Assembly: GCF_001667015.1 (NCBI RefSeq)
Contig: NZ_LZIS01000155.1
Coordinates: forward strand, 1 to 64,000
Direction of reading: 5' to 3'
DNA length: 64,000 nt
DNA from: Mycobacterium sp. E3198
GTDB taxonomy: Bacteria > Actinomycetota > Actinomycetes > Mycobacteriales > Mycobacteriaceae
The position numbers and the translations under genes are program-made. Under the pieces are notes generated by a model that was given only the letters and a program-made list of their open reading frames with translations, ran no database searches and was not told the DNA's origin. This document shows, in pieces, positions 44,895 to 54,121 of the stretch (the first letter of the stretch is position 1; each line of letters starts with the position of its first letter).

Positions 44895-46610
44895 GTGGCC
44901 GGCGACGAACGCAGCTCGGCTTTTGCCGGGCTTGGCCAACGTGGGCTGGTCAGCAGGATGCATGCCCAGCTCGACGAGCTGCTGGCCGCCCGCGACCAGA
45001 TGGAGCACCTACTCCGCGTCTTCGTGGACATCGGCGGGAACGTCGGTGACCTCGACGCGACCCTGCACCGGATCATCGCCGCGGCCAGGGAGCTGACGTC
45101 GGCCCCCTACGGCGCGATGGCCATCCGTGATCCCGACGGCAACCTGCTCAGGTTCATCCACGAGGGAATGGACGCCGAAACCGTCAAGCTCATCGGGCAT
45201 CTGCCGGTGGGCAAGGGGCTGTTGAGCCTGTCGCTGCTCGACACACCGGCCCTGCGCGTGGACGACCTGACCGAGCACCCGGCCGCCGTCGGGTTTCCCG
45301 AGCACCACCCGCCCATGCGGGGCTTTCTCGCGGTGCCGATCACCATCCGCGACATCGTGTTCGGCAACATCTACCTGACGCACGTCGACCCCGACCGGGT
45401 GTTCTCCGAGTCCGACGAGGTCGCCGCCCGGGCGCTGGCGTTCGCGGCCGCGGCCACCATCGACAACGCGCAGCTCTTCGAGCGGGAGCGGATGTCGGTG
45501 AAGTGGATGGAGGCCAGCCGCGAGATCACTACCGCCCTGCTGTCCAGCACCCAGCCGCACCGGCGGCCGATGCAGCTGATCGCCGAGAGCGCGCGGATCC
45601 TGACCGGCGCCGAGCAGGCGATCGTGCTGGTCCCGGCCGACGCGGACGTGCCGGACGACGAAACCGACACGCTGGTGGTGTCCGCCGCGGTGGGGGTGCA
45701 CGCCGAGGAGGTCATGGGCCGGCGGGTCCCGGTCGACGAGTCCAGCAGCGGCGCGGTCTTCCGTTCCGGCAAACCGCTGATCACCGAGTCGCTGCAGTAC
45801 CCGATCCAGGCATTCACCGATGTCGGGCAGCGCCCTGCCATCTTGATGCCGCTGCGGGCCGACGATCGGGTGGCGGGGGTGATCGCGATCGCCCGCGCCG
45901 CCGACCAGCCACCGTTCGACGAGAGCTACGTCGACCTGGTGAGCGACTTCGCCACCCATGCCGCGATGGCCCTGCTCCTGGCTGCCGCGCGCGACGACGC
46001 GCGCCAGCTGACCATCCTCGCCGAGCGGGAGCGCATTGCGCACGATCTGCACGACCATGTCATCCAGCGGCTGTTCGCCGCCGGGATGGACCTGCAGGGC
46101 ACGCTGGCCCGGGCGCGGTCCCCGGAGGTGGCCGAGCGGCTCAACCGCACCCTCGACGACCTGCAGACCATCATCGAGGAGATCCGCACGACGATCTTCC
46201 AGCTCAAGTCCCCGTTGGGAAAGAACGGCGACTTCCGGCAGCGGATTCAGCAGGTCGTCGCCGACCTGACCGAGAATCGCGAGATCGTCACGACGATGCG
46301 GCTGCACGGACCGATGACCGCCGTAGCCGATGAGCTCGCCGAGCACGCCGAAGCGGTGACCGCCGAGGCCGTCAGCAACGCGCTGCGCCACTCGGGCGCC
46401 TCGCGACTGACCGTCGAGGTCGACGTCGCCGACATGTTCGTCCTCGACGTGAGCGACAACGGCTGCGGCATCCCGGCCGACAACTCGCGGCACAGCGGCC
46501 TGGCCAACATGAAGCACCGGGCGGAACGGCTCGGCGGCAGCTGCGAGATCAGCAATCCGCTGGAGGGCGGCACCCGGGTCCACTGGGTCGCGCCGCTCTC
46601 CGGGCAATAA
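44895..46610 (+). CDS. dosS: Heme-based hypoxia sensor histidine kinase, DosS/DosT type
   Basis: 571 residues from the GTG at 44895. Two GAF domains come first; GAF-A contains the heme ligand His138 in HHPPMRGFLAVPI. The dimerisation/phosphorylation region carries His386 in IAHDLHDHVIQRLFAAG and the ATP domain ends with SDNGCGIPA and SGLANMKHRAERLGG. DosS/DosT kinases sense O2, NO and CO through heme and phosphorylate DosR. Length and features fit both DosS (578) and DosT (573); the symbol is by position after dosR. Only one such kinase is present in this window. Confidence 0.94.
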   Translation: MAGDERSSAFAGLGQRGLVSRMHAQLDELLAARDQMEHLLRVFVDIGGNVGDLDATLHRIIAAARELTSAPYGAMAIRDPDGNLLRFIHEGMDAETVKLIGHLPVGKGLLSLSLLDTPALRVDDLTEHPAAVGFPEHHPPMRGFLAVPITIRDIVFGNIYLTHVDPDRVFSESDEVAARALAFAAAATIDNAQLFERERMSVKWMEASREITTALLSSTQPHRRPMQLIAESARILTGAEQAIVLVPADADVPDDETDTLVVSAAVGVHAEEVMGRRVPVDESSSGAVFRSGKPLITESLQYPIQAFTDVGQRPAILMPLRADDRVAGVIAIARAADQPPFDESYVDLVSDFATHAAMALLLAAARDDARQLTILAERERIAHDLHDHVIQRLFAAGMDLQGTLARARSPEVAERLNRTLDDLQTIIEEIRTTIFQLKSPLGKNGDFRQRIQQVVADLTENREIVTTMRLHGPMTAVADELAEHAEAVTAEAVSNALRHSGASRLTVEVDVADMFVLDVSDNGCGIPADNSRHSGLANMKHRAERLGGSCEISNPLEGGTRVHWVAPLSGQ

Positions 46611-46619
46611 TCCGGACCG

Positions 46620-46660
46620 TGCGGGACCAAATCCGCGGGGGTGGGGTCCAACGGCCCCTG
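46620..46660. promoter_or_regulatory. Tandem DosR-like boxes before the GNAT gene
   Basis: TGCGGGACCAAATCCGCGGG (46620-46639) and GTGGGGTCCAACGGCCCCTG (46641-46660) each fit the DosR consensus in about 13 of 20 positions. Their starts are 21 bp apart, two helical turns, as for cooperative DosR sites. They lie 36 bp before the GNAT start codon. Confidence 0.55.
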
Positions 46661-46695
46661 CCGAACCGCCCCGCCGCCGAATAACGTCGTTCATC

Positions 46696-47244
46696 ATGGG
46701 CGATCAGGCGGTGGAATTCGCGGCGACGGCCCGGCTGCTCGACGGGCGGGTGGTGGCGCTGCGCCGGCTCGGCGCCGACGACGGCGCGGCGGTCCTGGCG
46801 CTGCACCAGCACCTGTCCGACCACGACCGCTACTTTCGTTTTTTCACGCTGCAGCCGGTGGAGCTGGCCGAACTCGTCGGCAAGCTGACCGAGCCCCCCG
46901 ACGGGTTGTGCGCGCTCGGCGCGTTCGACGCCGGCCGGCTGATCGGTGTGGCCCACTACGTCGTCGTCCGCGAGGCGCCGAAAGCCGCCGAGTTCGCCAT
47001 CGTGGTCGCCCATGAGGATCACTCGGTCGGCGTGGGCACGGCCTTGCTCAGGCAGCTCGCCCGCGTCGCCCGGGTGCACGGGATCGGGCGCTTCGTCGCC
47101 GACGTCCTGGGCGAGAATCACCTGATGCTGACGGTCGTCTTCGATCTGGGCTGGCGTTGCGAGCCGGCCGATTACGGATCGGTGCGTCACCTGGAGATCG
47201 AGCTGCCCGATGTGAGCGACGAGGATGCGAAATGTCTGACATGA
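46696..47244 (+). CDS. GNAT family N-acetyltransferase
   Basis: 182 residues with the GNAT fold: N-terminal LDGRVVALRRLGADDGAAVL, the beta4 strand AEFAIVVAHEDHSVGVGTALLRQL (acetyl-CoA loop variant V-G-V-G-T/A) and the final DLGWRC strand. The sequence type is that of the acetyltransferase part of mycobacterial Pat-like enzymes, which modify lysines of metabolic enzymes, but there is no cAMP domain here. The substrate is unknown. It heads an operon with a universal stress protein and a STAS-like protein and lies behind two DosR-like boxes. Confidence 0.85.
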   Translation: MGDQAVEFAATARLLDGRVVALRRLGADDGAAVLALHQHLSDHDRYFRFFTLQPVELAELVGKLTEPPDGLCALGAFDAGRLIGVAHYVVVREAPKAAEFAIVVAHEDHSVGVGTALLRQLARVARVHGIGRFVADVLGENHLMLTVVFDLGWRCEPADYGSVRHLEIELPDVSDEDAKCLT

Positions 47245-48110
47245 CAAAGAAATTCGGAGTGCTGGTGTGCGTCGACGGATCCTCGGCGTCCGACGCCGCC
47301 GTCGCCTGGGGCAGCCGCGAGGCCATCATGCGCAAACTGCCCGTCACCTTGATGCACGCCGTGGCGCCGGTCGTCGTCGGCTGGCCGGAGGGGCAACTGT
47401 ATGCCGACATGCCGCAGTGGCAGCACGACGACGCACAGCACGTCGTCGATCAGGCCCGCAAGACGCTGACCGCCGGCCTGGCGGGCGCGCAGCCACCCGA
47501 AATCCGCACGGAGGTGGTCTATTCCGGCGTGGTGCCGGCGCTGGTCGAGGCCTCGACGGACGCGGCGATGGTCGTCGCGGGCAGCCAGGGCCTGGGCGCG
47601 TTGGGCCGGCTGCTGCTGGGCTCGGTCACGACGGGACTGATCCACTACGCGCGCTGCCCGGTCGCGGTCATCCACTCCAGCGAGGACGCCGCGCCTGACA
47701 CCAACGCGCCGGTCCTCCTGGGCGTCGACGGATCGCCCGCGTCGGAAGCCGCGACCGCCCTGGCCTTCGACGAGGCCTCGCGCCGCGGGGTGGGGCTGCG
47801 CGCGCTGCACGTGTGGAGCGACGTCGGGGTGTTCCCCATCCTCGGGATGGACTGGCGCGACCGCGAGCGCGAGGGGCAGGAGATCCTCGCCGAACGCCTG
47901 GCCGGCTGGCAGGAACGGTATCCGGACGTGCACGTCGAGCGATTGCTGTTCTGCGACAAGCCATCCCGGTGGCTGCTCGAGGAGTCCGAACGCGCCCAGC
48001 TCGTCGTGGTCGGCAGTCGCGGTCGTGGGGGTTTTCCCGGGATGCTGCTCGGGTCGGTGAGTTCGGCGGTGGCGCAATCTGCGAAAGTTCCCGTGATTGT
48101 CGTTCGTTAG
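47232..48110 (+). CDS. Universal stress protein (tandem domain)
   Basis: 292 residues from the ATG at 47232, with GAGG seven bases upstream; the ATG at 47241 (ATGA overlap with the GNAT stop) is an alternative. Two complete USP domains are present, each with the ATP loop: [21 protein letters not shown] and VGSRGRGGFPGMLLGSVSSAV (shown in part by their G-x-x-G and G-S residues). It is of the Rv2005c/Rv2623 type, which binds ATP and slows growth. It overlaps the GNAT gene by 13 bp. Confidence 0.92.
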   Translation: MSDMTKKFGVLVCVDGSSASDAAVAWGSREAIMRKLPVTLMHAVAPVVVGWPEGQLYADMPQWQHDDAQHVVDQARKTLTAGLAGAQPPEIRTEVVYSGVVPALVEASTDAAMVVAGSQGLGALGRLLLGSVTTGLIHYARCPVAVIHSSEDAAPDTNAPVLLGVDGSPASEAATALAFDEASRRGVGLRALHVWSDVGVFPILGMDWRDREREGQEILAERLAGWQERYPDVHVERLLFCDKPSRWLLEESERAQLVVVGSRGRGGFPGMLLGSVSSAVAQSAKVPVIVVR

Positions 48111-48119
48111 GAGGATTCG

Positions 48120-48488
48120 ATGATCGAGCTGCTGCCGGACATGCCGGAGGGGGTGACCGGTGTCCGCGTGTCGGGTCGGCTGCGCGGCGACGAGCTGCGC
48201 CACTTCAAGCCCGAGATCGAAGAGATGCTGAACGCCGGCGAGATCAGGATCGTGGAGGTCATCGCCCCCGACTACGAGGGCTTCGGGCCAGGCGGCTTCG
48301 CCGAGGACATCAAGCTGGGTTTCGGCATGGTCTTTGCGCACCATTCGGCCTTCAAGCGGATCGCGATCGTGTCCGACAAGGACTGGGTCGGCCATGCCCT
48401 GCACGCCGTCGCGTGGATGATCCCCGGCGAGCTCGCGGTGTTCGGGCTCGAGGAGCTCGACCGCGCCAAGGAATGGGCCGCCGGTTAA
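48120..48488 (+). CDS. STAS/SpoIIAA-like protein
   Basis: 122 residues with the SpoIIAA-like (DUF3478) pattern: VTGVRVSGRLRGDELRHFKP, a long loop VEVIAPDYEGFGPGGFAED, and the end GELAVFGLEELDRAKEW. Such proteins resemble anti-sigma factor antagonists and bind small hydrophobic ligands in some structures. GGAGGATTCG precedes the ATG at 48120. It follows the USP gene by 9 bp and closes the GNAT operon. It has no recognisable partner anti-sigma factor here. Confidence 0.8.
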   Translation: MIELLPDMPEGVTGVRVSGRLRGDELRHFKPEIEEMLNAGEIRIVEVIAPDYEGFGPGGFAEDIKLGFGMVFAHHSAFKRIAIVSDKDWVGHALHAVAWMIPGELAVFGLEELDRAKEWAAG

Positions 48489-48504
48489 CCCTCGGTAGTG
48501 CGCG

Positions 48505-49314
48505 TCAGTCGCGGACCACCAGCACGGAACACCCGGCGGGGCCGGCGAAGTGCGGACCGGTCGAACCGACCATCCGGGCCACCTTGTCAGCGTCCTCGCT
48601 TCCCACCACCGTGAGTTGCACGGATTCCTGCGTGTGGGCGAGGAATTCAGCGGGCCCGCGCCGCGCGGCGGCCGGCATGACATGCACCTCGGGATACCGC
48701 GACACCCACGGGCCCAGCCGCTGCTCGAGCTGCCGGTAGGGGATCTCGCCCAGGCCCCATCGCCACACCCCCAGCGCCAGTATCGGTGCCCTCCGCAGCC
48801 GCGCCTCGCGGAACCCGTGCTCGAGCACCGCGTCGTTGGCCGGCGAATCGTCGACCACGACGGCGACCCAGCCGGGATCCGGCTTGGGGCCGTTGCTGCG
48901 AACGATCGCCACCGGGCATTGCGCCTTGCGCGCGACGGCATCGGCGGTCGAGCCGAGCAGCTTGCGGGCGATGCGGCCGATCCCCACGGAGCCCACGCAG
49001 ACCATTGCGGCGCGGCGCGATTCGTCGATCAGGATGGCCTCCGGGGACCCCCGCACGATGTCGCATTCCACCTTGACCGGCTTGCCCGTCGCCTGCAGCG
49101 CGGCGTCGGCGTCGCGCAGGGACGCCTGGGCGTAGCCGACCTCCATGCTTTCGTCGCCCGCCGCATCGGCGGGCCGGTCCGGGATGGCATGGATCAGCCG
49201 CAACGGCACGTTGCGGCTGACCGCCTCGATGATCGCCCACTTCGCCGCGTTGATTGCCGCCTGTGAGCCATCGATCCCTACCACGATCCGCGCCGTTGCC
49301 TGCGGATGATTCAT
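48505..49314 (-). CDS. Universal stress protein (tandem domain)
   Basis: 269 residues. The first USP domain is intact (RIVVGIDGSQAAINAAKWAIIEA and CVGSVGIGRIARKLLGSTADAVA), the second retains WVAVVVDDSPANDAVLEHGF but its ATP loop is reduced (VVGSEDADKVARMVG). It is closest in style to Rv3134c and Rv2028c. It converges with the STAS-like gene and is downstream of the large OtsB1-type gene, from which it is separated by 133 bp containing the 15-bp palindrome at 49429. Confidence 0.9.
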   Translation of the reverse strand: MNHPQATARIVVGIDGSQAAINAAKWAIIEAVSRNVPLRLIHAIPDRPADAAGDESMEVGYAQASLRDADAALQATGKPVKVECDIVRGSPEAILIDESRRAAMVCVGSVGIGRIARKLLGSTADAVARKAQCPVAIVRSNGPKPDPGWVAVVVDDSPANDAVLEHGFREARLRRAPILALGVWRWGLGEIPYRQLEQRLGPWVSRYPEVHVMPAAARRGPAEFLAHTQESVQLTVVGSEDADKVARMVGSTGPHFAGPAGCSVLVVRD

Positions 49315-49428
49315 GATTCCTCCCGATCTACATGGCCTCCCCGCCGGTCAGTCCCGGGGAACCGCTATTCGATGACGTTATTGGCCGACGGCGGCGTGTC
49401 AGGAGGGCCGTTCGACCCACATTCGGGG

Positions 49429-49443
49429 GCAATGGTCCATTGC
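49429..49443. promoter_or_regulatory. Perfect 15-bp palindrome between otsB1 and a USP gene
   Basis: GCAATGG-T-CCATTGC is a perfect inverted repeat. With the preceding TTCGGGG it forms a sequence loosely like a DosR box (49422-49441, about 11 of 20). It starts 115 bp upstream of the USP start and 5 bp after the otsB1 stop. Confidence 0.4.
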
Positions 49444-49447
49444 ACCG

Positions 49448-52400
49448 TCAGGCCACCTCGATGCTGCGCCCGGGCAACAGGCGCTGCACCCGGCCGCGGC
49501 ATTCGACCGTGATTTCTCCGGCGTTGCCGGCCTCGGATGTCAGAACGCCGGTCCGCCCGCTGATCCGCAGATGAACGCGGTGGCCACGGTAGACGAAGGG
49601 GAACTCGATGGGGCCCAAGGCCTCGGGCCAGTGCGGGCCCAGCACCAGCCGGTCGTCGCGCGTTTCCAGCCCGGTGAAACACCGCTGCAGCAGGTCGACG
49701 CTGCCCGCCATCGCCGCCAGGTGGATGCCCTCCGAGGTGGTGCCGCCCTGGATGTCGACGACGTCGGAGCCCAGCACCTCGACGAAGTACCGCATGGCGT
49801 GGTGCCGGTGGGCGCGGGTGAGCACCCACGCGTGCACGATCGCGGACAGCGTCGAACCGCCCGACGTCCGCGACAGGTAGTACTCGATCGTCGTGGGGAT
49901 CTGCTCCGGTGCGAAGCGGTAGCCGAGGCGCCCGAACAGGCCCAGCAGCTCCTCGGACGACAGCAGGAAGAACAGCATCAGCACATCGGCCTGCTTGGAC
50001 GCCTTGTAGTTGTTCACGCTGTCGTTCTCGGCTTCCAGGATGCGATCCAGCCGCTGGATGTTGCCGTAGCGCCGCCGGTAGCCCTCCCAATCCAGTTCGC
50101 CCAGTTCGGAATAGCCCTCGAACTGGCTGATCACCCCGTCGTGGAACGGCACGTACATCCGGCGCGTCACGTGGTCCCACCGATCGAGTTCGTCGGCCGT
50201 CAGTTCGACTTTTCCGACGAGGTCGAGCCGGTCGCGCAGCGGCAACCGGTCCAGCGCATCCATCGCCCGCATGATCACCCAGACGGCCATGACGTTCGTG
50301 TAGGCGTTGTTGTCGATCCCGTCGTATTCCTTGCCCGGGTAGCCCGAGTGGAACTCGTCGGGACCGATGACTCCGCGGATCGTGTAGCGGCCGCGGCTGT
50401 CGTCGAAGGTGGCCAGGCCCACCCAGAAACGGGCGATCTCGACCAGCATCTCGGCGCCGTAGTCGATGAGATATTGCCGGTCACCGGTGATCTGATAGTG
50501 CTGCCACGCGTTGTACGCGACCGCGAGCCCGACGTGATGGGCACGCGCGCTGGCGTCGGGATTCCACCGGCCCGACTGCGGATTGAGGTGCACCTCCTGG
50601 CTCACCTCACGCCCGTCGCTGCCCGACTGCCAGGGATACATCGCGCCGAGGTAACCGGCCCTGCTGGCGGCGCGGCGCGCCTCGGCAAGGCGCCGGTACC
50701 GATAGAGCAGCAGCGAACGGGACACGTTCGGCATGCGCAGGCTCAAGACCGGGGAGACGAACAGCGAGTCCCAGAAGACGTGGCCGCGATACGCCTCACC
50801 GTGCAGACCGCGCGCCGGGACCCCGGCGTCGAGCTCGGCGGTGTGCGGGGAGATGGTCTGCAGCAGGTGCACCAGATGCAGCCGCAGGACCCGCAGCGCC
50901 GGTGTTCCGTCGGCCAGGCCGACGTTGCATTGTTCCCACAACCGGGCCCACGCCCGGGCGTGCTGCCGATGGAGGTCGTCGTACCGGCCGGCCGCGTCCA
51001 GATATTGCTGCGCGGCACTTGCCGGTTCGGATATCGCGCTGTCCCGGCCGGTGAAGATGGTCGCGATCTTTTCGCAGGCGACCGACTGTCCGGGCGTCAG
51101 CGCAACCCGGATGTCGTGGCCGCCGCGGTCGCCCTCGCGCACGAAAACGTATTCGGCGTCGGCCAGGGCGTCGTCGAGCCACACGTTGGTTCGGGCGGCG
51201 ATCGCGATCGAGATGTGCGACTGCGACGTTTCGGTCCGCAATATCACCGAGCCGGATGTCGTTTCGCCGATCACGGACGGCCGCAGGTGAGCGCTCGACA
51301 ACGACCGATAGCGCTCGACCATGGTGTTTTGCACGCTTCCGTCCAACAGAGACCTGAATTCGAGTGTGCCCGACCAATTTTCGGCACCCAGCGTGGTCCG
51401 CATGGCCAGCAGGTGGGGCTGGTGCATGGATACGAAACGCTGCTGCGTCAGCGTGCTGATCTGGCCCGCGGCGTCCCGGAATCGCATGCTGCGGGTCAGC
51501 GTCGCGTGGCGCAGGTCGAAAGTTTGCCGGTAGAACAGGATTTCGGCGTCGTCGACGTGAAACCACGGCCCGCCGTTGATCCGGAACGTCAGCGACAGCC
51601 AGTTGGGCAGGTTGACCAGGCTCTCGTTCTCGATGGTCCGGCCCGCGACCCGATCGGCCAGTATGTTGTACACACCCGTGGCGTAGGTGCCCGGGTAATG
51701 GGCGTCGGACGCGGCGGCCTCCGGCGCGCAACCCCTGGTGGCGACGTAGCCGTTGCCGACGGTGCACAGCGCCTCGCGCAGCCGCTCGTACTGCGGGTCA
51801 TAGCCCTCGTACACGAGCTCCCAGGCGTCGTCGGTTGTCGACGTGGCGGCTTGCAGGTCGTTGGCCAGCCGACCGACGAACTCGGCCACGGCGGCCGGGC
51901 TTTCGAGGCTGAACTGCGCGGCCGACGAGCGATCGCCGTCCTCGTCGTGCAGCACGACGATCCCCAGGCCGTGGAATTGGACGGCGTCGAACGCGTCCTC
52001 GTCGGTGATGTCGCCGCCGACGTAGATCGGCAGCACGGCGGTGGGGCCGGCGTCGTCGCCGCCCACGATGCGCTGCAGGAGCCAGCCCAGCGTCGTGCCC
52101 TCGTCGCCCTCGATGTTGGGGCGGAGCTCTACGACTTTGCGGCCGGCGGTGACCCGAAGGCCCTCGGAGCGGCCGACCTCGCGGGCTGCCAGTATCGCCC
52201 GGTCGACGTCGTTGGCATCGGCGTCGCGATAGTGCACAGCGACCGCAAACCGCCTGCGTTCCAAGGCAATTCCCGCGACACCGGTCAGTGTCCGGCTCAG
52301 GCGGTCCGCGGCGCGGGTCAGGGCCTCGGCGGCACCGTTGGCCGGATACTCCTGGTCGGTGCCGTCCGGTGCCGTCAATTCGAAGCCATGGCTGCCCGCA

Positions 52401-53104
52401 TACCACAGCCCGTCCACTTTGACGCGTTCGCGGACGTCGGCGACGTCGCGGCCGCTGACCACCACGACGGGGCACTGGGCGGCCAAGGCGCGCAACCCCT
52501 CTTCGGCTCCCTCGACGAGCGTCGCCGAGTCGGGGTGCTCGACGCTGTCGGACAGCGTGCCGTCGAAGGCGAGGAAGATCACCGGCCGTCGGGTCGCCGC
52601 GAGTTCTTTCACCTGGCCGTAGGCCTGCATCGCGTCCGCGATCTCCGACATGGCCGCGCCGCCGCGCCGCACCGTGATCTCGGCCAGGTCGGCAACCACG
52701 GTGTCGGCGCCGGACGCCAGCAACTCGTCGGCGCCCCCGTTTCCCTCGAACCCGATGACGAGGCCGAAGCCGGATTCCCTGCCGGCCTTGACCCCGCCCG
52801 GGCGCCGGTCGATAGCCACGCAACGCACCGGGCGCACCCCCAGGAGGTTCGCCGTCTCGGTCAGGCCGTCGGCCACGGCTCCCACGAGATCGTCAATTCC
52901 TGCGGCGCGCAACGCCTGCGTGCAGTCCCGGCCGGGCGAGTTCACGGCCGTCTGCACGCCGACGTCGCGCAGCCGACGCAGCAGCGGGACGGTCGAGTCC
53001 CGCGGCTCGGCGGCAGCCGTTTCCGTCTCGGTGACAAGGCTGTCGAGGCTGACGATCACCGCGTCGTGGTAGCGCTTGTCGACGGTGGCGGGCCATTCGG
53101 TCAC
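49448..53104 (-). CDS. otsB1: HAD/trehalose-phosphatase-like/GH65 phosphorylase fusion, Rv2006 (OtsB1) type
   Basis: 1218 residues in three parts: an N-terminal HAD-like domain (1-145), a trehalose-6-phosphate-phosphatase-like domain (about 165-420), and a C-terminal glycoside hydrolase family 65 domain (about 430-1215) with the catalytic Glu917 in GPDEFH. The whole plan is that of Rv2006, a DosR-regulon protein. The phosphatase motif reads LAFDGTLSD: the nucleophile Asp is Ala179, and the later acidic motif reads GGDITDED where GDD is usual. The phosphatase part is therefore probably inactive, while the GH65 part (disaccharide phosphorylase type) looks functional. It is divergent from the Rv2005c-type gene. 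Confidence 0.92.
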   Translation of the reverse strand: MTEWPATVDKRYHDAVIVSLDSLVTETETAAAEPRDSTVPLLRRLRDVGVQTAVNSPGRDCTQALRAAGIDDLVGAVADGLTETANLLGVRPVRCVAIDRRPGGVKAGRESGFGLVIGFEGNGGADELLASGADTVVADLAEITVRRGGAAMSEIADAMQAYGQVKELAATRRPVIFLAFDGTLSDSVEHPDSATLVEGAEEGLRALAAQCPVVVVSGRDVADVRERVKVDGLWYAGSHGFELTAPDGTDQEYPANGAAEALTRAADRLSRTLTGVAGIALERRRFAVAVHYRDADANDVDRAILAAREVGRSEGLRVTAGRKVVELRPNIEGDEGTTLGWLLQRIVGGDDAGPTAVLPIYVGGDITDEDAFDAVQFHGLGIVVLHDEDGDRSSAAQFSLESPAAVAEFVGRLANDLQAATSTTDDAWELVYEGYDPQYERLREALCTVGNGYVATRGCAPEAAASDAHYPGTYATGVYNILADRVAGRTIENESLVNLPNWLSLTFRINGGPWFHVDDAEILFYRQTFDLRHATLTRSMRFRDAAGQISTLTQQRFVSMHQPHLLAMRTTLGAENWSGTLEFRSLLDGSVQNTMVERYRSLSSAHLRPSVIGETTSGSVILRTETSQSHISIAIAARTNVWLDDALADAEYVFVREGDRGGHDIRVALTPGQSVACEKIATIFTGRDSAISEPASAAQQYLDAAGRYDDLHRQHARAWARLWEQCNVGLADGTPALRVLRLHLVHLLQTISPHTAELDAGVPARGLHGEAYRGHVFWDSLFVSPVLSLRMPNVSRSLLLYRYRRLAEARRAASRAGYLGAMYPWQSGSDGREVSQEVHLNPQSGRWNPDASARAHHVGLAVAYNAWQHYQITGDRQYLIDYGAEMLVEIARFWVGLATFDDSRGRYTIRGVIGPDEFHSGYPGKEYDGIDNNAYTNVMAVWVIMRAMDALDRLPLRDRLDLVGKVELTADELDRWDHVTRRMYVPFHDGVISQFEGYSELGELDWEGYRRRYGNIQRLDRILEAENDSVNNYKASKQADVLMLFFLLSSEELLGLFGRLGYRFAPEQIPTTIEYYLSRTSGGSTLSAIVHAWVLTRAHRHHAMRYFVEVLGSDVVDIQGGTTSEGIHLAAMAGSVDLLQRCFTGLETRDDRLVLGPHWPEALGPIEFPFVYRGHRVHLRISGRTGVLTSEAGNAGEITVECRGRVQRLLPGRSIEVA

Positions 53105-53159
53105 CCCTGTGACGATGCCACTTGGCGGGCCCGGTCAACGGGGCCTCATGTCCACGGCT

Positions 53160-53179
53160 TTGGGGACTAAAGCCTCATG
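53160..53179. promoter_or_regulatory. DosR box before the Rv2005c-type gene
   Basis: TTGGGGACTAAAGCCTCATG matches the first 13 bases of the DosR consensus without a mismatch. It lies 51 bp before the USP start and 56 bp from the divergent otsB1 start, so it can serve both. Confidence 0.78.
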
Positions 53180-53230
53180 ATCGACGACCGTTCGGACAAT
53201 AGCGTTTTCACTGACCGAGGGAGGAACTCC

Positions 53231-54118
53231 ATGTCCACATCCATGAACCGCCACGGCATCGTCGTCGGCGTCGACGGCTCGCCCGCGTCCAACGCCGCCG
53301 TCTGCTGGGCGGCCCGCGACGCGGCGATGCGGAACGTGCCGCTGACCCTCGTCCACATGTACAGCACTTACGTGCCGACCTTCCCCCAGATACCGCTTCC
53401 GGCCGGCGTCACGGTGTGGCAGGAACAGGACGGCCGGCAGGCCCTCGAGCAGGCGGTCAAGATCGCCGAGGACGCCGTCCAGGGACACCAACGGCTTTCC
53501 ATCAGCAGCGAACTGAAGTGTTCGCCCCCGGTGGCGACGCTGGTCGAGCTGTCCGAACAGGCCGAGATGGTCGTCGTCGGCAGCAACGGCCGCGGGGCGG
53601 TCGGCCGGCTGCTGCTGGGCTCGGTCAGCACGGGCGTGGTCCAGCACGCGAAGTGTCCGGTCGCGGTCATCCGCGACGAGGACCCGTTGATGCCGCACCC
53701 CCAGCAAGCTCCGGTGCTCCTGGGCTTGGACGGGTCGCCGGCCTCCGAGCTTGCCACGGCCATCGCCTTCGACGAGGCATCCCGCCGCGGGGTCGAGCTG
53801 CACGCGTTGCATGCGTGGAGTGACGTCGAGGTGCTCGAACTTCCCGGATTCGATTGGGCCGTCGTGCAGGCCGAGGCCGAGCGCAGCCTGGCCGAAAGCT
53901 TGGCCGGCTGGCAGGAACGCTACCCCGACGTCACGGTCCAGCGCCTGCTGGTGTGCGACCGACCGGCGCGCCAGCTGATCGAGAAGTCGGAGTCCGCGCA
54001 GTTGGTGGTCGTCGGCAGCCACGGCCGGGGCGGCATCGCGCGCACCCTGCTGGGTTCGGTCAGCAACGCCGTCGTGCACTCGGTCCGGATGCCGGTGATC
54101 GTGGCGCGGCCGATCTAG
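53231..54118 (+). CDS. Universal stress protein, Rv2005c orthologue
   Basis: 295 residues, the length of Rv2005c, from the ATG at 53231 with GAGGGAGGAA upstream. Two full USP domains: [20 protein letters not shown] with the loop [17 protein letters not shown], and [20 protein letters not shown] with [17 protein letters not shown]. The second halves have the conserved GWQERYPDV. The gene sits between the Rv2006-type and Rv2004c-type genes exactly as in M. tuberculosis. An in-frame start at 53177 would overlap the DosR box and is unlikely. Confidence 0.95.
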   Translation: MSTSMNRHGIVVGVDGSPASNAAVCWAARDAAMRNVPLTLVHMYSTYVPTFPQIPLPAGVTVWQEQDGRQALEQAVKIAEDAVQGHQRLSISSELKCSPPVATLVELSEQAEMVVVGSNGRGAVGRLLLGSVSTGVVQHAKCPVAVIRDEDPLMPHPQQAPVLLGLDGSPASELATAIAFDEASRRGVELHALHAWSDVEVLELPGFDWAVVQAEAERSLAESLAGWQERYPDVTVQRLLVCDRPARQLIEKSESAQLVVVGSHGRGGIARTLLGSVSNAVVHSVRMPVIVARPI

Positions 54119-54121
54119 GAC

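Noticed and set aside
49571..53170. A 1199-codon plus-strand frame opposite otsB1
   Set aside because: The minus strand encodes a complete HAD/GH65 protein; the plus-strand translation has no recognisable domain.
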